DNA of 64,000 nt from Pinus tabuliformis (Eukaryota; Streptophyta; Pinopsida; Pinales; Pinaceae): assembly GCA_031772625.1 (NCBI GenBank), contig CM062814.1:821260757-821324756 (forward strand). Direction: 5' to 3'. Positions 48,305 to 59,857 of the stretch are shown here, one piece after another. The position numbers were made by a program, and so were the translations under genes. Every line of letters starts with the position of its first letter. Within the stretch, counting starts at the first letter, position 1. The notes under the pieces are model-generated. The model was not told where the DNA came from and ran no database searches. It saw only the letters and a list, made by a program, of their open reading frames with translations.

Positions 48305-48869
48305 AGCTGAAACATGGCTCGGAATCATCGTCGAACATCCATCACCTGTCGCTGTGCAAAAAGGTAAAGTGCATTATCCAATTCTCGAGGCAAAATAGGT
48401 CAAAACATTTACAAAACCTAACATTTCATGAAAAACTGAATAAAAGGGAGGAAAAGTAAATATTTTTTTAACAATTAACATTTTACCTTGCTGTGAAAGA
48501 CTTTTCACCCACTTTTTCCCTAATTGTTCTGGAGCAGATTACGGGAGATCCAGGTGGTCATTGTCTGAGCCGCTAGTTGCAAGTAAGAGCCAAAGCCCTA
48601 AGCTCCATTTTCATACCATTTATTCCTGTTTTAATCCATTTTTTGGATTTTTGAGGGAGGTTTTGTCAAAAAAAAGTTCACCTATCGTGCTGTCGGCGCA
48701 ACTATTTTTAAAACAAGTGCACCGGTGTTGTGAATAGGGAAAAAATTAGTTTCCCTTCAAAACCACCATTGGAATCTGAATTTTATTGGCCAACAATGAT
48801 TATTGATGTAAATATATGGTTTTTGCATGAAAGAATCATTGAAAATGGTAGACTGGAAAGAACGTGAGC

Positions 48870-50100
48870 ACGAAGATATGAACACTCAGGCACTGAATGA
48901 TTCAAATTGCTTGAATTCTTTGAGGAACTGTGGGCTCCTCAAGTTCTTTCTCACACCAGGGATGCGGGCCCAACCTAAGCTACTTTGATGCCTGATTAGT
49001 CTCTGGGACATAAATTGGGAAATATTCATCATTGGTGACTAGGAGTTGGATTTAGAAACTTCAGACATATATTTCATCATAGGACTGTCCCAGAGAGGGG
49101 AACCAATCAACCTATATGGGTCACGAACGATTGGGGTAAGAATATCCATGTTGCTTGCCAAACATTGCCCTAAGGCCCTAAAATCTAAGAGTGGTAAGAT
49201 TGAGATTGCCACCGTGCGAGATCTGACACTCAGAGTGCTACTATTGATTATCAATAGAGTGGCGGGGTCCCAAGCAATGCACGAGACTAATAAGTTGAAA
49301 TTTCTATATGCCATTGACTACATAGTACCAACGATATTCAATTGGGTGGAAGCCATGAAGATCAACATAAAACATTAGCTAACAAAATCTAAGGTGGGGA
49401 ATCTGAAGCAATTTTGCTTCGGATCAGTACTAGTGACCTTTTTCTTGGAATGAGTGTCATTGTTCTAGTACCAGTTGACTGAGGTAGATCCTCCGATTCG
49501 TTTGATGCCTAGGTTCACTGGGGCCCAACATATGTCTTATAGACTCGCCTTCTTTTCATGGCTACGACGATAACTGATCGTCATGGAGGATTAGCCATAC
49601 AGTGGCACTGACTTCCGTGGAGATCCAAACATGCCGCTGCCAGATGGAGAGGATTTTGACGATGAAGGTAAAAAATCAATTTTTTAATTTTGTGATTTTT
49701 TAGTTGTTTTTGATATGTATGTGTTTATAACATTTCATTTTGCCAATGCAGATGTTGGACCAGAGCGTCCTGCTGGGATGTCCCCAATAGCTAGGCGTAT
49801 CACCCGCTAGTTTGATGTTGTCGCTCCTTATTAGGAGGGGAGTGACAACGAGGAGGAGATCACGAGGAACCTTGAGGGGTTTACTCATGGTATTCCAGAG
49901 TATGCTCGGGTGGGAGACATTCCTTTCCAGTACCAAAGACACACGGTGGGAGTATCAGATCGGATCCGCCGATTGCTTACTCATGTTGCACGAGCTGTGT
50001 CATGCTACCATGATCACCATGCTGATTAGTTCCTAGGTCCAACATTTTACATTTTTGAGGCCTGCGTGCCATGGATATATGAGGCCTATGAGTCGCCGAT
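48870..50100 (+). pseudogene. Antisense accessory ORF of element D, two exons
   Basis: It runs opposite to gag and pol, between pol and the 3' LTR. Exon 1 (to 49667) contains LKFFLTPGMRAQPKLL, SDIYFIIGLSQRGEPINLYG, AKHCPKALKSKSGKIEIATV, INRVAGSQAMHETNKLKFLY and IDYIVPTIFNWVEAM. An 84-bp intron (49668-49751, GT to AG, T-rich) follows. Exon 2 starts ATGTTGGACCAGAGCG and includes FTHGIPEYARVGDIPFQYQR. Plant Tat-lineage elements are known to carry an extra antisense ORF at this place. The SDIYFxxGLSxRGEP wording recurs in plant hypothetical proteins. Its function is unknown. The copy is broken. Confidence 0.65.
49668..49751 (+). other. Candidate intron in the antisense ORF
   Basis: 84 bp, donor AAG|GTAAAAA, acceptor TTTTGCCAATGCAG|ATG, with a long T-rich interior. 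Size, composition and splice-site sequences are those of an ordinary plant intron. Confidence 0.6.
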
Positions 50101-50619
50101 GTTATTTTGAACACACATATTATTTTTTGGGGTTTTGATGTATCAAACATTATCACCATATATATATATATAGATATATATATATATATGCTGTATTTTC
50201 TTGCTTACTATGGTACAAATGATTTTTTTTTTATCTTTTCACATGTTTCGTAAATGTCTATCCAACACATAATTAGCTAATGCATTTGTCAATGTATTCA
50301 TGCATCTAGGAATATGATGATATGTAATGTAATCAAAATACCTTTCCAGTAGATGAATACAAAGATACATTCTCAATATTTGAGGGCTTCTGATGGAATA
50401 TTGCCTGTTGAGTTGAAGTAAAACAAGCTGTGAATCCAGGTTGACAACCAACTCTCAAATGTCAAGAGCAATGGATTCTGACAATAGTTCAATGAATTCA
50501 CTGTATTCAACAATGTTGCTAGTTGTGCGACCTAAACAAATACCTTGAAAATCAATCAACTCATTATGAGGGTCATAAATAGCCCATGCCATAGAGGATA
50601 GATTCTAGGTACTACGTCA

Positions 50620-51381
50620 AGCACCATCAGTGAAACCAATTTGAGGAGTCACAAACATCTACAAAGCAGGGAAAAACATAGTAAACAGGAAAGTTGTTTG
50701 AAAAATAACACTCCAAACTACACTGCACAAAAACGAATGATACAAAAATGTACATAAGTAACCATGAAAGATGACCTAAGCATAGTACTTTTTGAGAGAG
50801 TCCATGCTGGGACTCGGGTAATCGATCAACATAGATGAACACCGAAGCTTTACCATTGACATCACGAGTAAGCATCGACTTGGCCAAATAATAGAGTAAA
50901 ACTCATATAAGGCTTTGCCCCTATGCCCCCTGGGTGAGAGAGGGTTACAAGTCAGACGACAACCCCATTGCAATAATGGGAAATCGGTAACAACTTGGGG
51001 AGGGAGAAAAATCCTGAATCCACGAAGGGATAAATGTGCCCTCAGTTGAAAGAGCTTGACCACGTCAGGATAAATTGACATGTCAATAAGCAGTGGAGAA
51101 GAGAACTCCTTGAGACTAGTAGACATGATCGCCGGGCTAGGCAGAAATGAGGAACGATGATGAGTATAATTCCAAGGTGGTTCCTCAAGAGACATTACTT
51201 CAATGATACTTTTGTCAGTAAGAAAAGTATTGGCTAAGGGATTAGGAGATTCTGAAGCACCAAGCCATGGGGTTTGAGAATATGTATCGAGAGAAGTCCT
51301 CGAAACAGGAGAATTAGAGGATACATAACTCGAGGTTGAAACAATCTCCACGTACTTGATTTTGGCAGGACTAAGTGGCAT
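50620..51381 (-). pseudogene. Element D linker after protease
   Basis: About 200 residues with MSLEEPPWNYTHHRSSFLP. A similar EPPWN...HHRSSFLP phrase is known to me from the linker before reverse transcriptase in Ogre-type elements. It ends with RCSSMLIDYPSPS. Below this, where reverse transcriptase would be expected, no polymerase motif is visible before the antisense ORF, so most of pol seems absent. Confidence 0.55.
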
Positions 51382-51423
51382 AACCTCACCCTAGGTATCA
51401 ATAAGATCTGGTGAAGGTATGAC

Positions 51424-52131
51424 CTAAGGATCAGATTTATCTGAGATCATGTTGATAGAGGCAAAATGAGGAAGTGGGAGCGGAAAAATTCCCATCAAGG
51501 CGGAATCTTTAAAAATGCATGCCCCCACACTCTCATAGGGAGAATTTGTGTGCTTGACATATGGAACATTGCCATCTGAGGAGGAAGAGGCAAAGAAGGA
51601 TAGTTGGTCGACAGTGACAATCTTCCCTTGATGGGGAAAATGAATCACGTGGAATAGGGAGGAGGCTACACCATGCATAGCATGGGTCCAGTTCCGTCCG
51701 AGTAGAAGATTGTAATTGAGATTAGCATCAACAATCTCTACCTTGACTTGTATGGTCTTGCCCTCCAAAGTAATGGCAAGGTTAGGTAAGACACCAAAGG
51801 GTCGCAAATCGCAAATGTCAAAAGCTTCCAAAGTGTTCAAGGATTGGTTCAACATAGGGGAACCAATGGCCTTCCAACATGTGATTGACATGATGCAGGT
51901 GGAAGCACCTTCATTGATGATAGTCCTGTGGATGGTCTTTTCATTGATGATTACCTGAATGGGAAAGGCAATTTGATGAGGCAGGAGAGGAACATGGTTC
52001 TTTAGATCAAAACATATCAAATTGGAATCGGTAGGATCAATACCCCCAATAGCTGACAACAAATATTTTTGCTGAGACAGACAACTTTGGAGCACCTCGA
52101 GGGTGGATATAGCAGACGACGCTTGAGACAA
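51424..52131 (-). pseudogene. Element D protease
   Basis: The open stretch encodes 235 residues. It includes HVPLLPHQIAFPIQVIINEK, a protease-type active-site segment near residues 70-85, CWKAIGSPMLNQSLNTLEAF, DLRPFGVLPNLAITLEGKTI and VVDANLNYNLLLGRNWTHAM-like IVDANLNYNLLLGRNW. The last phrase (LLGRNWxHxM) is highly typical of Tat/Ogre-group Ty3/gypsy aspartic proteases. It would process the polyprotein. It lies just downstream of the zinc knuckle, as expected. Confidence 0.8.
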
Positions 52132-52169
52132 ATCCTCAACAATATTATAGTGCTGAGTGGCTCAGGCAT

Positions 52170-55100
52170 TGGGATTGTACAAGGATTTCCTTAGCACACC
52201 TCGAGAGGGTGGACGAATAGTGGAATCAAGGTTAGGGTGCTCGATATGAAGAGGGCCAGAACTCGGGGTAGAAGAAGAAGAGGTGGCCTCTTTCTCTTTC
52301 CTGGCTGTCGGAGTAGGAATTTGGTAATATTTTGATCTAGTAGCCACATTAATAGGTGTAGTCATCATGAACACTTGAGATCCTGAGGAAGCAGATGATT
52401 AAGGTTGGTCTACCATTTGAGTCTGTTGAGATGGAAATGGCTCTTTCAGGATAGCCGGGGTCCCTTTGAGAAAACGACTAACTTCAAATCGTCGGGGACA
52501 ATCCTTGGTATAGTGATCCTCCTCACAAATAAGGCACGGATACTTAGGCTTTCGTTGTGAAGAATCACCAGTAGACGACTTAGGAGGAACTTGCTTTGGG
52601 GCATCTGCTTTACCCTTGCCTTTGCCTTTCTTTTTACCTTTTTAGGATTTGTTCACTGTGGTAGACTGGCCAATGTGGACCTTTGAGGTTTTACCAGGGC
52701 TCGGTGGATTCTGGGAGGAACTATCGGAAGCAGTGTTTGAGACCGACTTCTCTTTGGAAGAAGATTTAGCAGGGGTCTGGGACACTAAACCAATTACTCC
52801 ATCAATAAGAGGTGTAACCTACGAATTTGATGTCATGGGATTGGATGATGGTCACTGAGCATCGGGTAATAACTCATATAAAGTGCTAGACTGAGATTAA
52901 ACTAGATCTAAGTACTGGGCATGAGCAATGGCTTGTTCTTTGGTAATGCATCCACCCATAGCTATATCACGAGAAATTGGAGCTACGAATGACTTAGTAA
53001 ACCATTCGGTGAGCAACTGATCAACAATCTCAAATTTGATCAGGTGACGTCTACATCTCCATTCATGGATGTGATTGGAGATGTGCGTTGCAGTATCATG
53101 CTTAAGCAACGTGAGTACATAGGTGCCAGTTTCATAGTGAACCAGTGACTGGAAATGCGTGAAGAAAGCCATGACTAAAGAGTTAAAGTCATGGTAAGTA
53201 CTTTGAGGAAGCTCGATGTACCACTTGGCTACAGCACCTGTGAGGGTTCATTGGAAAAGACGGAGACGAATAGAATCATCAACGTAAGAATTTAAAGAGA
53301 ACCAGAGGTGATATGTCATGACATGGGCTTGAGGATCTTCTTTTTCTTTCCCATCGAACTTAGGACAATCACTCGGGATCTTGGATGGAACCGGAGGCCA
53401 GTATGGTGAATGAAGAATTGGATCATTCATAAGGCGAGACACATTTGGAAACTCTAGTGTGGCCAAGAATGGAAATTGAGTATTAAAAGGCATTGGAGGT
53501 CGATAAGTGGGTCCAACTAGAGGAGCCCATCCCTGCTGGTAAGGATTTTGGCCCCATAGTGGGGGATTTTGGCCATATGGAATTTGATTCTGCCCCCATT
53601 GTGGGTTACCTTGGCCATAGGGAGGATTTTGACCTTGAACACCTTGGAACTGTCTGGTCATAGGTTGCTGATAAGCACCATATGGGTTAAGAGGTTGTTG
53701 AGCCTATTGACCTTGGACATATGGATATTGTACCTGTTGTCCCTGAACATACGGGTTTTCAACCTGTTGCCCTTAAACAAGAGGATTTTGGACCCGCTAC
53801 CCTTGGACATAAGGATTGTACACTTGTTTCCCTTAGACATAGGGATTCTGTACCTGCTGCCCTTAAGCAAAAGGATTATGTACTTGTTGACCTAGGGCAT
53901 TAGGGTTTTGGGCATGTTGCTGCAGGACTTGTCCTTGGCCTTGTCCTTGTCCTTGCAAGGGTTGATCCTGTTGATATGTATATAAGGGTTTTTGTTGCCC
54001 GGGTTGGTTCTGTTGCTGCAAGGGCTGACCTCGCGGCTGCGAAATTTGTCCTTGGGGCTGCAGCAGTTGGCCCTGCAAAGACATAGGCTGGGAGGTTTGC
54101 AGAGCATACTGCATTTGCCGCTGCAGGGTTTGCTGCAACTATTGCGAGGGTTGCCCCTGCGGTTGTTGCAGTTGACCTTGCTGTGATATCATTTTCCCTT
54201 GCTATTGCGTGGGCGGATCTTGCTGCAACAAAGGTTACTCTTGTTGCTGCAGAGGCTATCCTTGCTATTGCAAAGGTACTTGAACAGTGCCCGAAATATT
54301 TCCGAACTAAATCTGGCCATAGCCACCCTGAAAATTGGATGAGATACGCTGAACGTACTGCCCAGACTGAAGGACATAAGGCGGATTGACCATTCCTTGA
54401 GAACCATATGGAACATAAGGATTTTGGTACTGAACCCGAGCCTCATAAGGTTGCCGATATTGGAAATTGATTGACCCAGACGGACCAACGGGATTTGAAC
54501 TTGTTGGTATTGGACATTGCTTGATCCAGAAGGACCAATAGGGTTTTGAATAACGCTAGAAGAAGGCTGGTTCATAGCAACCATGTGAGCCTGTGAGCTA
54601 CTCACATTGGTGGCACCTGACACCATAGAAACACTCATATTCTGCCCCATAGGCGGAGGCACAACTTGGCCACTGACTAGAGGGATTGAAGAACTGACAG
54701 AGACATTCTTCGAGACCGTCGGTTGAACCATACGGGTAACTGGGATGGATGATACAAGCGGGTTCGAAATGGTGGGTTGCACTGGGACTGAGGTAATGAC
54801 CTTTTGGGAGGTCGATTTCGCAATGAACAAAACTATAGTAGGCATGGTGCCAGGCGCCCAAATAGGGTTATGGTAGAGTGATGAATTACTAGGTGTACCT
54901 GAAACCAATTGTGTCAAAGACACATAATTAGGTGTCAATTCCTAATACACACTGATGGGGATGCTCCTTGTATAGGGGAAACCTTTAGGAGGAAAAGGAT
55001 GTTCTTCCCCTCGACAGTGTGTGGAGTAGAAACTTCTGACTCATCCAAAGAGGTGATTGGAACATCGCCTTCGGGTTCCATGGCTGGGATCAAACGATGG

Positions 55101-55483
55101 CGAACGATTGAAGAGGGACGAGGGGATAATTCCAAAGGAACACATGGCTAATTGTACAGACTGTATGGACGCTGCAGTGATATCAAAATAGGGTTGATCA
55201 AAGGATTTGGAGGATAGGAAACCAGTCCAGGCTGACCGTCAGTAGTCGACAAACTCTCAGGAGTTTGAACGGGATTGTCCGAAGTTTTCGGGCCAAAATC
55301 AACAGGTGACCCAATATCTGAAGTAGGCGGAGGATGGGATGACAAAGTTTGAATGCTCAGAACTATTTCGAGTTCAACACCTTGGTCCTTGAGTGACTCT
55401 GGTAATTCAAGAAAAGGCTCCTCAGACAATCTTTCAGATGGAGGAGAGGAAGATGAACTAGGTGAACTAGATGGTTTAGCCAC
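52170..55483 (-). pseudogene. Element D gag with glutamine-rich repeats and zinc knuckle
   Basis: It starts MAKPSSSPSSSSSPPSERLS, a serine-proline-rich N-terminus. A serine- and valine-rich stretch (to about 54500) and a glutamine- and proline-rich section (53500-54250) follow. Next is the capsid core: SDCPKFDGKEKEDPQAHVMT, HFQSLVHYETGTYVLTLLKH and VDQLLTEWFTKSFVAPI. A zinc knuckle CLICEEDHYTKDC follows near 52490-52535. The pattern fits gag of Tat/Ogre-type Ty3/gypsy elements in plants. Coding is broken in several places. Confidence 0.75.
53712..53921 (-). repeat. Seven 30-bp tandem repeats in element D gag
   Basis: Units of 30 bp run from 53712, on the plus strand of the form CTTGGACATATGGATATTGT then ACCTGTTGTC. 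On the coding strand each unit specifies a decapeptide close to GQQVQNPYVQ. Because the period is a multiple of three, the array keeps frame. It is followed by further glutamine-rich sequence (QGQGQGQ) and preceded by related GQNPPYGQGNPQWGQ repeats at 53520-53640. Confidence 0.85.
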
Positions 55484-55640
55484 GATGACCTTGTCTTAGT
55501 TAATAGGAAAAAAGAGAGATAAACTTTAAAGCTTTAAAATATTCTTTAGGGAAAACTCACAATTCGGTCTAGAAATGACTAACAGGATGTTATAAGATTG
55601 TGGGCAATCAATATTTTAAGACGCATAAATAGACTAGTGC

Positions 55641-55668
55641 TCTTTCATGTTTTAAGAGTCGAGAAAGA
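55641..55668 (-). promoter_or_regulatory. Leader hairpin of element D
   Basis: On the minus strand TCTTTCTCGACTCTTAAAAC is followed by ATGAAAGA; arms TCTTTC and GAAAGA pair around a loop with GACTCTTAAAA. It is nearly the same as the hairpin at 63302-63333 in element E and sits between the conserved block and the gag start. Confidence 0.7.
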
Positions 55669-55789
55669 AACAAAGATTACTCTATCGATTTCAATTGGAA
55701 ACGAGTTTGAAAGGACAAGCACTCGAATGATATTTTAAGTTTAATGAGTCAAAAATATCAAATGACTGCTTTGGATGATCTACATAAAA

Positions 55790-56059
55790 AGGATTACCAG
55801 GCAACCGTGAACTGCAAAATACCTCTCGGTGAACCGAGAAGTATGAGCATGCAATCTCCCCGAATGTTGTGTTTGGTGTATCACGTTTGCAAGGCGACCG
55901 AATCGGCTTCCTATGGATAAAGGATTGCAGCCTAGAGGGGTCTCCCACTATATACTCGATGGTATAGGGAGCACAAATCTGTACTAGCACTGTCTAGTGT
56001 CAAAGCTAATGATAGATGCTAGGTTTAAAGACACTGGAACACGTCTCTAGCCTAGACCT
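55790..56059 (-). promoter_or_regulatory. Conserved leader block shared with element E
   Basis: On the minus strand this reads GGTCTAGGCTAGAGACGTGT, then GCTAGTACAGATTTGTGCTC, GTGGGAGACCCCTCTAGG, TTTATCCATAGGAAGCC and AACACAACATTCGGGGAGA. The element E leader at 62896-63165 has the same phrases in the same order with scattered differences. It lies at matching distance before gag in both. Role unknown; an RNA leader function is inferred. Confidence 0.75.
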
Positions 56060-57297
56060 TCTAGATGTGATCGTTAGATTTCAAATGTGCCTTAGGTTAA
56101 TTGAGTTCATTTCAAAGTTTATCTTGAGTTATGTCTCAGTTTTCAGGCCTTAGCGATGTGACTCGAAAAGCCCTAAATGCAGCTAAATGAGACAAGACCC
56201 TTTCAATTTGATGAATTGTCTACACTAGAAAGGGCAAAAAACACACAATCAAATGCAAACAACCAAGAAACTAAAAGCAAAATGATTTTTCACTACTTCA
56301 CTTTTTGAGAAAATAAACTAATGAAAAATACATTCTAATTCCTAATTTCCTGAAAAATACATTTCTAACAGTCCTTTCAAAAGCAAAGATAGTTCTTTTT
56401 TCTTTTCAAATGCCAATGCAACCATAGTCTTCAATGATGCTAACTACTGTAGAATACTGATGCAACAAACTAGAATTTTATACTTTTCATGAAATGACGA
56501 AATGAATTTTGTCATAAAACACTTTAATGGAAAAGTTTTCGAGAAAATTAGTTCTCAAGCAAATGAAAAACACGAAAATAGAATCTCTATCAAACTAATG
56601 AAACAACGACTTTATCAAAAACAAGACAAGCAATGTGATCCATGCGGGAAAAGAAAAGTTTAGAAAATCAAATGAAAACTTTTCAAACTTGTATAATGGA
56701 GGTCAAAGCCGCAGAAGGACTATAAACGAAATGCAGGGAGTAAATGCACCAACAACTTGACTCACTGAGTTCACAATTAGCTGAATGGATGACAATCTAG
56801 ATGCCCTAATGCCACTAACTATCCAATGACTAAAGAAATCAAGCGGAAACATGACAAATAAACAAGAAAACAAACCAAGTGAAAAGAAACTTTCTAGTAA
56901 GGGAGAAGATGGTCTACAAGGATTACAGGGTCGAAATCATGAGAGCAAAACACATTGGCCAAGATTTGGGGAAAACCATAATCTTCACTTATAGGCATCG
57001 GTACGACTGCCTAACTGACAACAAGAACTATAAGGGGGTCGACGTGAATGTTTCTTAGCATATCATGTTGATCGGCACGGTTGTCAGTGAATTAAGCGCG
57101 CTGAGCGAGGATGCTAAGAAAAAAAAAGTTCAAAAGTGGGGACCAGACTTGCTACTATGAATTTCAAACCTAGACCAGAAAGCAAAGGAAAACAAACATA
57201 ACTAAAGGGAAATGGTGAAACTAGAAAAGTTCACACAAAACCAAGAAATTCCAAGCAAACAAACAAAAGGATTGGCTCCCCAATACGGTCGCCAATT

Positions 57298-58349
57298 TGT
57301 GGTGAAGTAAAATTATGAGTGCAGACACAAACAATTCCTCTAGCCTGATAATGGGTTTAGCCACAACCGATACATTCTATGGAAGATTTCCTTAGGTTAG
57401 AACTAACTAAGAGGGGCTACCTCTTAGTACGCTTATCCCGTTTGATGATGACCTTGCTTGCTCGATCCAGCTATCTCTCGGCTCCTTCTTCGAACACCTA
57501 AAGAAAGTACACAACAACAAACAACAACCATGATAATAGACAAATTGTAATTCAACCTACTTAACAAGTCAAGAAGAATTAAGCCATAAACATGTGATAT
57601 GACACATTATCTAGGAAATCAATCTATAGTTGCATATATATTAAATCAAGAAGAGATTACAACCATTGTCTTGATCTTGCTGTTCTCCCCTGACAAAACT
57701 AGGTTCCCGCACACTTCCATTAGCATCCAAATTCACACTTCTCCCTCACACAACTAGAGAGATACAACTATGAATAACTTGTTGTTTACTCCAAACTTAA
57801 TCAGCACTAGCACACCCACATTAACACTTCAACACTAGCCTGTACTTGGGGAAAAGGGAGGTTTATATAGCATGAATGGATGGGAGATGGTTCCTCTTCT
57901 TATGGGAGAAGGTCTTATCTCTTGAGGTAGTTCCATCTTATAGGGGAAAGGATCCCAAACTGACATCCTCGACTCCATCCGGCCAAACCATTTACCAGAG
58001 TTCTGTTACGAAGCTTCTAGAGCTGGAAGCTTCAGCTCCTTATTTAAAAAACTTTCCATAAGAGGATTGACGTGACTGGAACAAAGCTCAGTTGCTTCGG
58101 TTGGCGCTAGGGAAAGTGTCAATCCATAAATATTGGCGCGAGGAGGACAAGGGTCATTAGCGCCGGTCTTGTACACTGGGAAAAACAAAATATTTTTTGG
58201 GAAATGGTGCAAAAGGGAATTGTTATGCTCATGAAGAGGGACACAATGGGAGTTTCTTCATGAAGGAAAAGCTTGTAGGGTTCATTGTAGAGATCCTCCA
58301 GGATCAAGGGATGGGGAGTATAGGGACAGTGACAAAATGATGTGTAACA
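57298..58349 (-). repeat. Element D 5' LTR
   Basis: 1052 bp; on the plus strand it begins TGTGGTGAAGTAAAATTATG and ends TGATGTGTAACA. It is about 91% identical by eye to 45581-46691 over the first 245 bp. Confidence 0.9.
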
Positions 58350-58809
58350 GTAGCCAAGGGCCCAACGCTTCTTCAACCATTAGCCATGCCAAGCCAACAT
58401 TGGGAAGATGTTTCAATGGATATTATTACAAGTTTACCCAAATAAGATGGAAAGAGTGTCATTATGGTAGTGGTATATTGAATGAAAAAGTATGTCTATT
58501 TTCTCTCTCTTTCTCAACCTTTTAAATCAAGCAATTACATGGCCATAAGCATTTGTGGAAATAATCCAAAATGTTCATGGAATACAATCGATTATTGTAA
58601 GTGATAGAGATCCAATTTTCAATGGAATTTTTTGGAGTGAATTATTTTCTTGTTTTGGTATTCAATTGGATCACAACTCATCTTACTATCCTCAATCTAG
58701 AGGGAAAACTAATATTGTCAATAAATTTTTAAAAGACTATCTATGTTGCTTTGCATCTCAAAAAGAGACACAATGTGTCAAATGGTTTCCCTTGGCAGAA
58801 TGGTGTTGT
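58350..58809 (+). pseudogene. Element B: integrase catalytic core fragment
   Basis: This is the continuation of element B after insertion D. The core starts with sequence like PMPSQHWEDVSMDIITSLPK and includes EIIQNVHGIQSIIVSDRD (catalytic Asp region), IFNGIFWSELF, NSSYYPQSRGKT and FPLAEW. These are standard Ty3/gypsy integrase motifs. F starts at 58810, inside the core. The rest of B, with its 3' LTR, must lie beyond 64000 if it survives. Confidence 0.82.
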
Positions 58810-59788
58810 TGACAGTGTTCGACCTGTCAATATTTAGGGGATCTCCCTAATATGAAGTCCCAAATAGACCAAAAACTGTTTGGAGTAGGATTCATAGCAG
58901 CGGGTAGTAGTGTAATGCCTTGATAATGGTAGCACGTAGAGGAAAGTATCATAACTTTGGTGGGAGCAAGTGTGTGACCCTGAGGAGAGTCAAGTGTGAT
59001 GCATGAAGGTTCTAACACATGGAAGGGAAAAGGGAGTGTGCCCCTTAGAAGCCTGTAACACTAAGAAGATTAAAAGGAACACACGAGCATAATGAAATCA
59101 CAAGCTAAAATGCAGAATAATCCACAAATTAAAGTGATGAACTAAACCAATAACACGCATTCAACAAGATTTGTACAATTGCATACAAACTAGTTCATAA
59201 GAAAATCCGTAAGTTAAATGGCTAACATTGCCAACGCAACTAGAATAGTCCAACTACATTAGCAACATATGCATGAAAGTGTGTTGGTTCTGATATTATT
59301 ATTATAAGTGAAAGTTCCATACATACATACACCATTGACGAACACTAGCCCTAATAGTGGATCATTACAGTTAAGAACACCTGCTCCTCCAAAGAAGTAT
59401 ACTCGATCTATGCTATGGATAAGCCAAGGCTCTTCACAATACTCCCAAGCCTTTTCTAAGCCTAAGCCTAGCCAAAATCTTGGCTCCCAAAAGCCCTTTC
59501 TATGAGTTATGAGGTTCTATTTATAACAAAGGGTGGGGTGACTCTTGACATTCCTCTTTGTGACTCTTTGAATCCTCTCATGACTCTTCAACTTCTTTAC
59601 AAGTAACTCATTACATAACATGATGACCTTTCATATTCCACTAATGACACTCGGAATTTCACTTACAACATATTTACAAATAATATTACATTTTCCACAT
59701 GTACCCATGTAAGACAAAATAGTATAGAGACAACCTAACAAGAAAAAAACACTACAATTCTAAAGTTTGGGGAAAGACCAACTCGACA
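58810..59788 (-). repeat. Element F1: 3' LTR of a copia-type element
   Basis: 979 bp. On the minus strand it starts TGTCGAGTTGGTC and ends GAACACTGTCA. Immediately upstream on that strand is ACCAAGTGGAGAT, a typical copia polypurine tract, so this is a 3' LTR. A TATA box (TATAAATA on the minus strand) is at about 59520. It interrupts element B's integrase core; the 5-bp flank GTTGT at 58805 has no partner inside the window. Old. Confidence 0.78.
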
Positions 59789-59857
59789 ATCTCCACTTGG
59801 TGCTTCTCGATCACATATTGATGACAAGCTTGGTATTGTGTGATGGTGTCTTTCTAT
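59789..59857 (-). other. Short internal remnant of element F
   Basis: Sixty-nine bp between two related LTRs. Its left part is the polypurine tract of F1. The remainder, ending TTTCTAT, has no primer-site sequence next to the second LTR. Confidence 0.6.

Larger units (their letters stand above)
46692..48869. other. Element D region between the antisense ORF and the 3' LTR
   Basis: About 2.2 kb with no recognisable protein. It contains a short tandem repeat at 46841-46970, a cluster of hairpins at 47935-48304, and near 48480-48660 sequence that could be the promoter and leader of the antisense ORF. The rest is unassigned. Confidence 0.55.
55484..57297 (-). other. Element D leader (5' untranslated region)
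   Basis: About 1.8 kb between the 5' LTR and the first gag methionine at 55483. From the LTR inward it has a primer-site-like TTGGCGACC, then AT-rich sequence, then a block at 55790-56059 homologous to the leader of element E, then a hairpin at 55641-55668. No long open frame matches a known protein. Confidence 0.7.
45581..58349 (-). mobile_element. Element D: Tat/Ogre-like Ty3/gypsy with antisense ORF
   Basis: LTRs lie at 45581-46691 (3') and 57298-58349 (5'). On the minus strand each starts TGTTACACAT and ends CTTCACCACA. Flanks ACAGC and GTAGC may be a diverged target duplication (three of five match). Inside the 5' LTR the minus strand reads TTGGCGACC...TTGGGGAGCC, close to the primer site of element E. 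Order: leader of about 1.8 kb, gag, zinc knuckle, protease, linker; polymerase domains are not visible. An extra ORF runs in the opposite direction before the 3' LTR, and a polypurine tract TTTAGGGGGCATC precedes the 3' LTR. LTRs differ by about 9%. It is a broken fossil. Confidence 0.82.

Noticed and set aside
48870-50100. Host gene inserted between retrotransposons
   Set aside because: It lies wholly between the LTRs of element D, at the place where Tat-lineage elements are known to carry antisense ORFs.
53569-54186. Plus-strand leucine-rich open frames
   Set aside because: They are antisense readings of the glutamine- and proline-rich repeats of element D gag.
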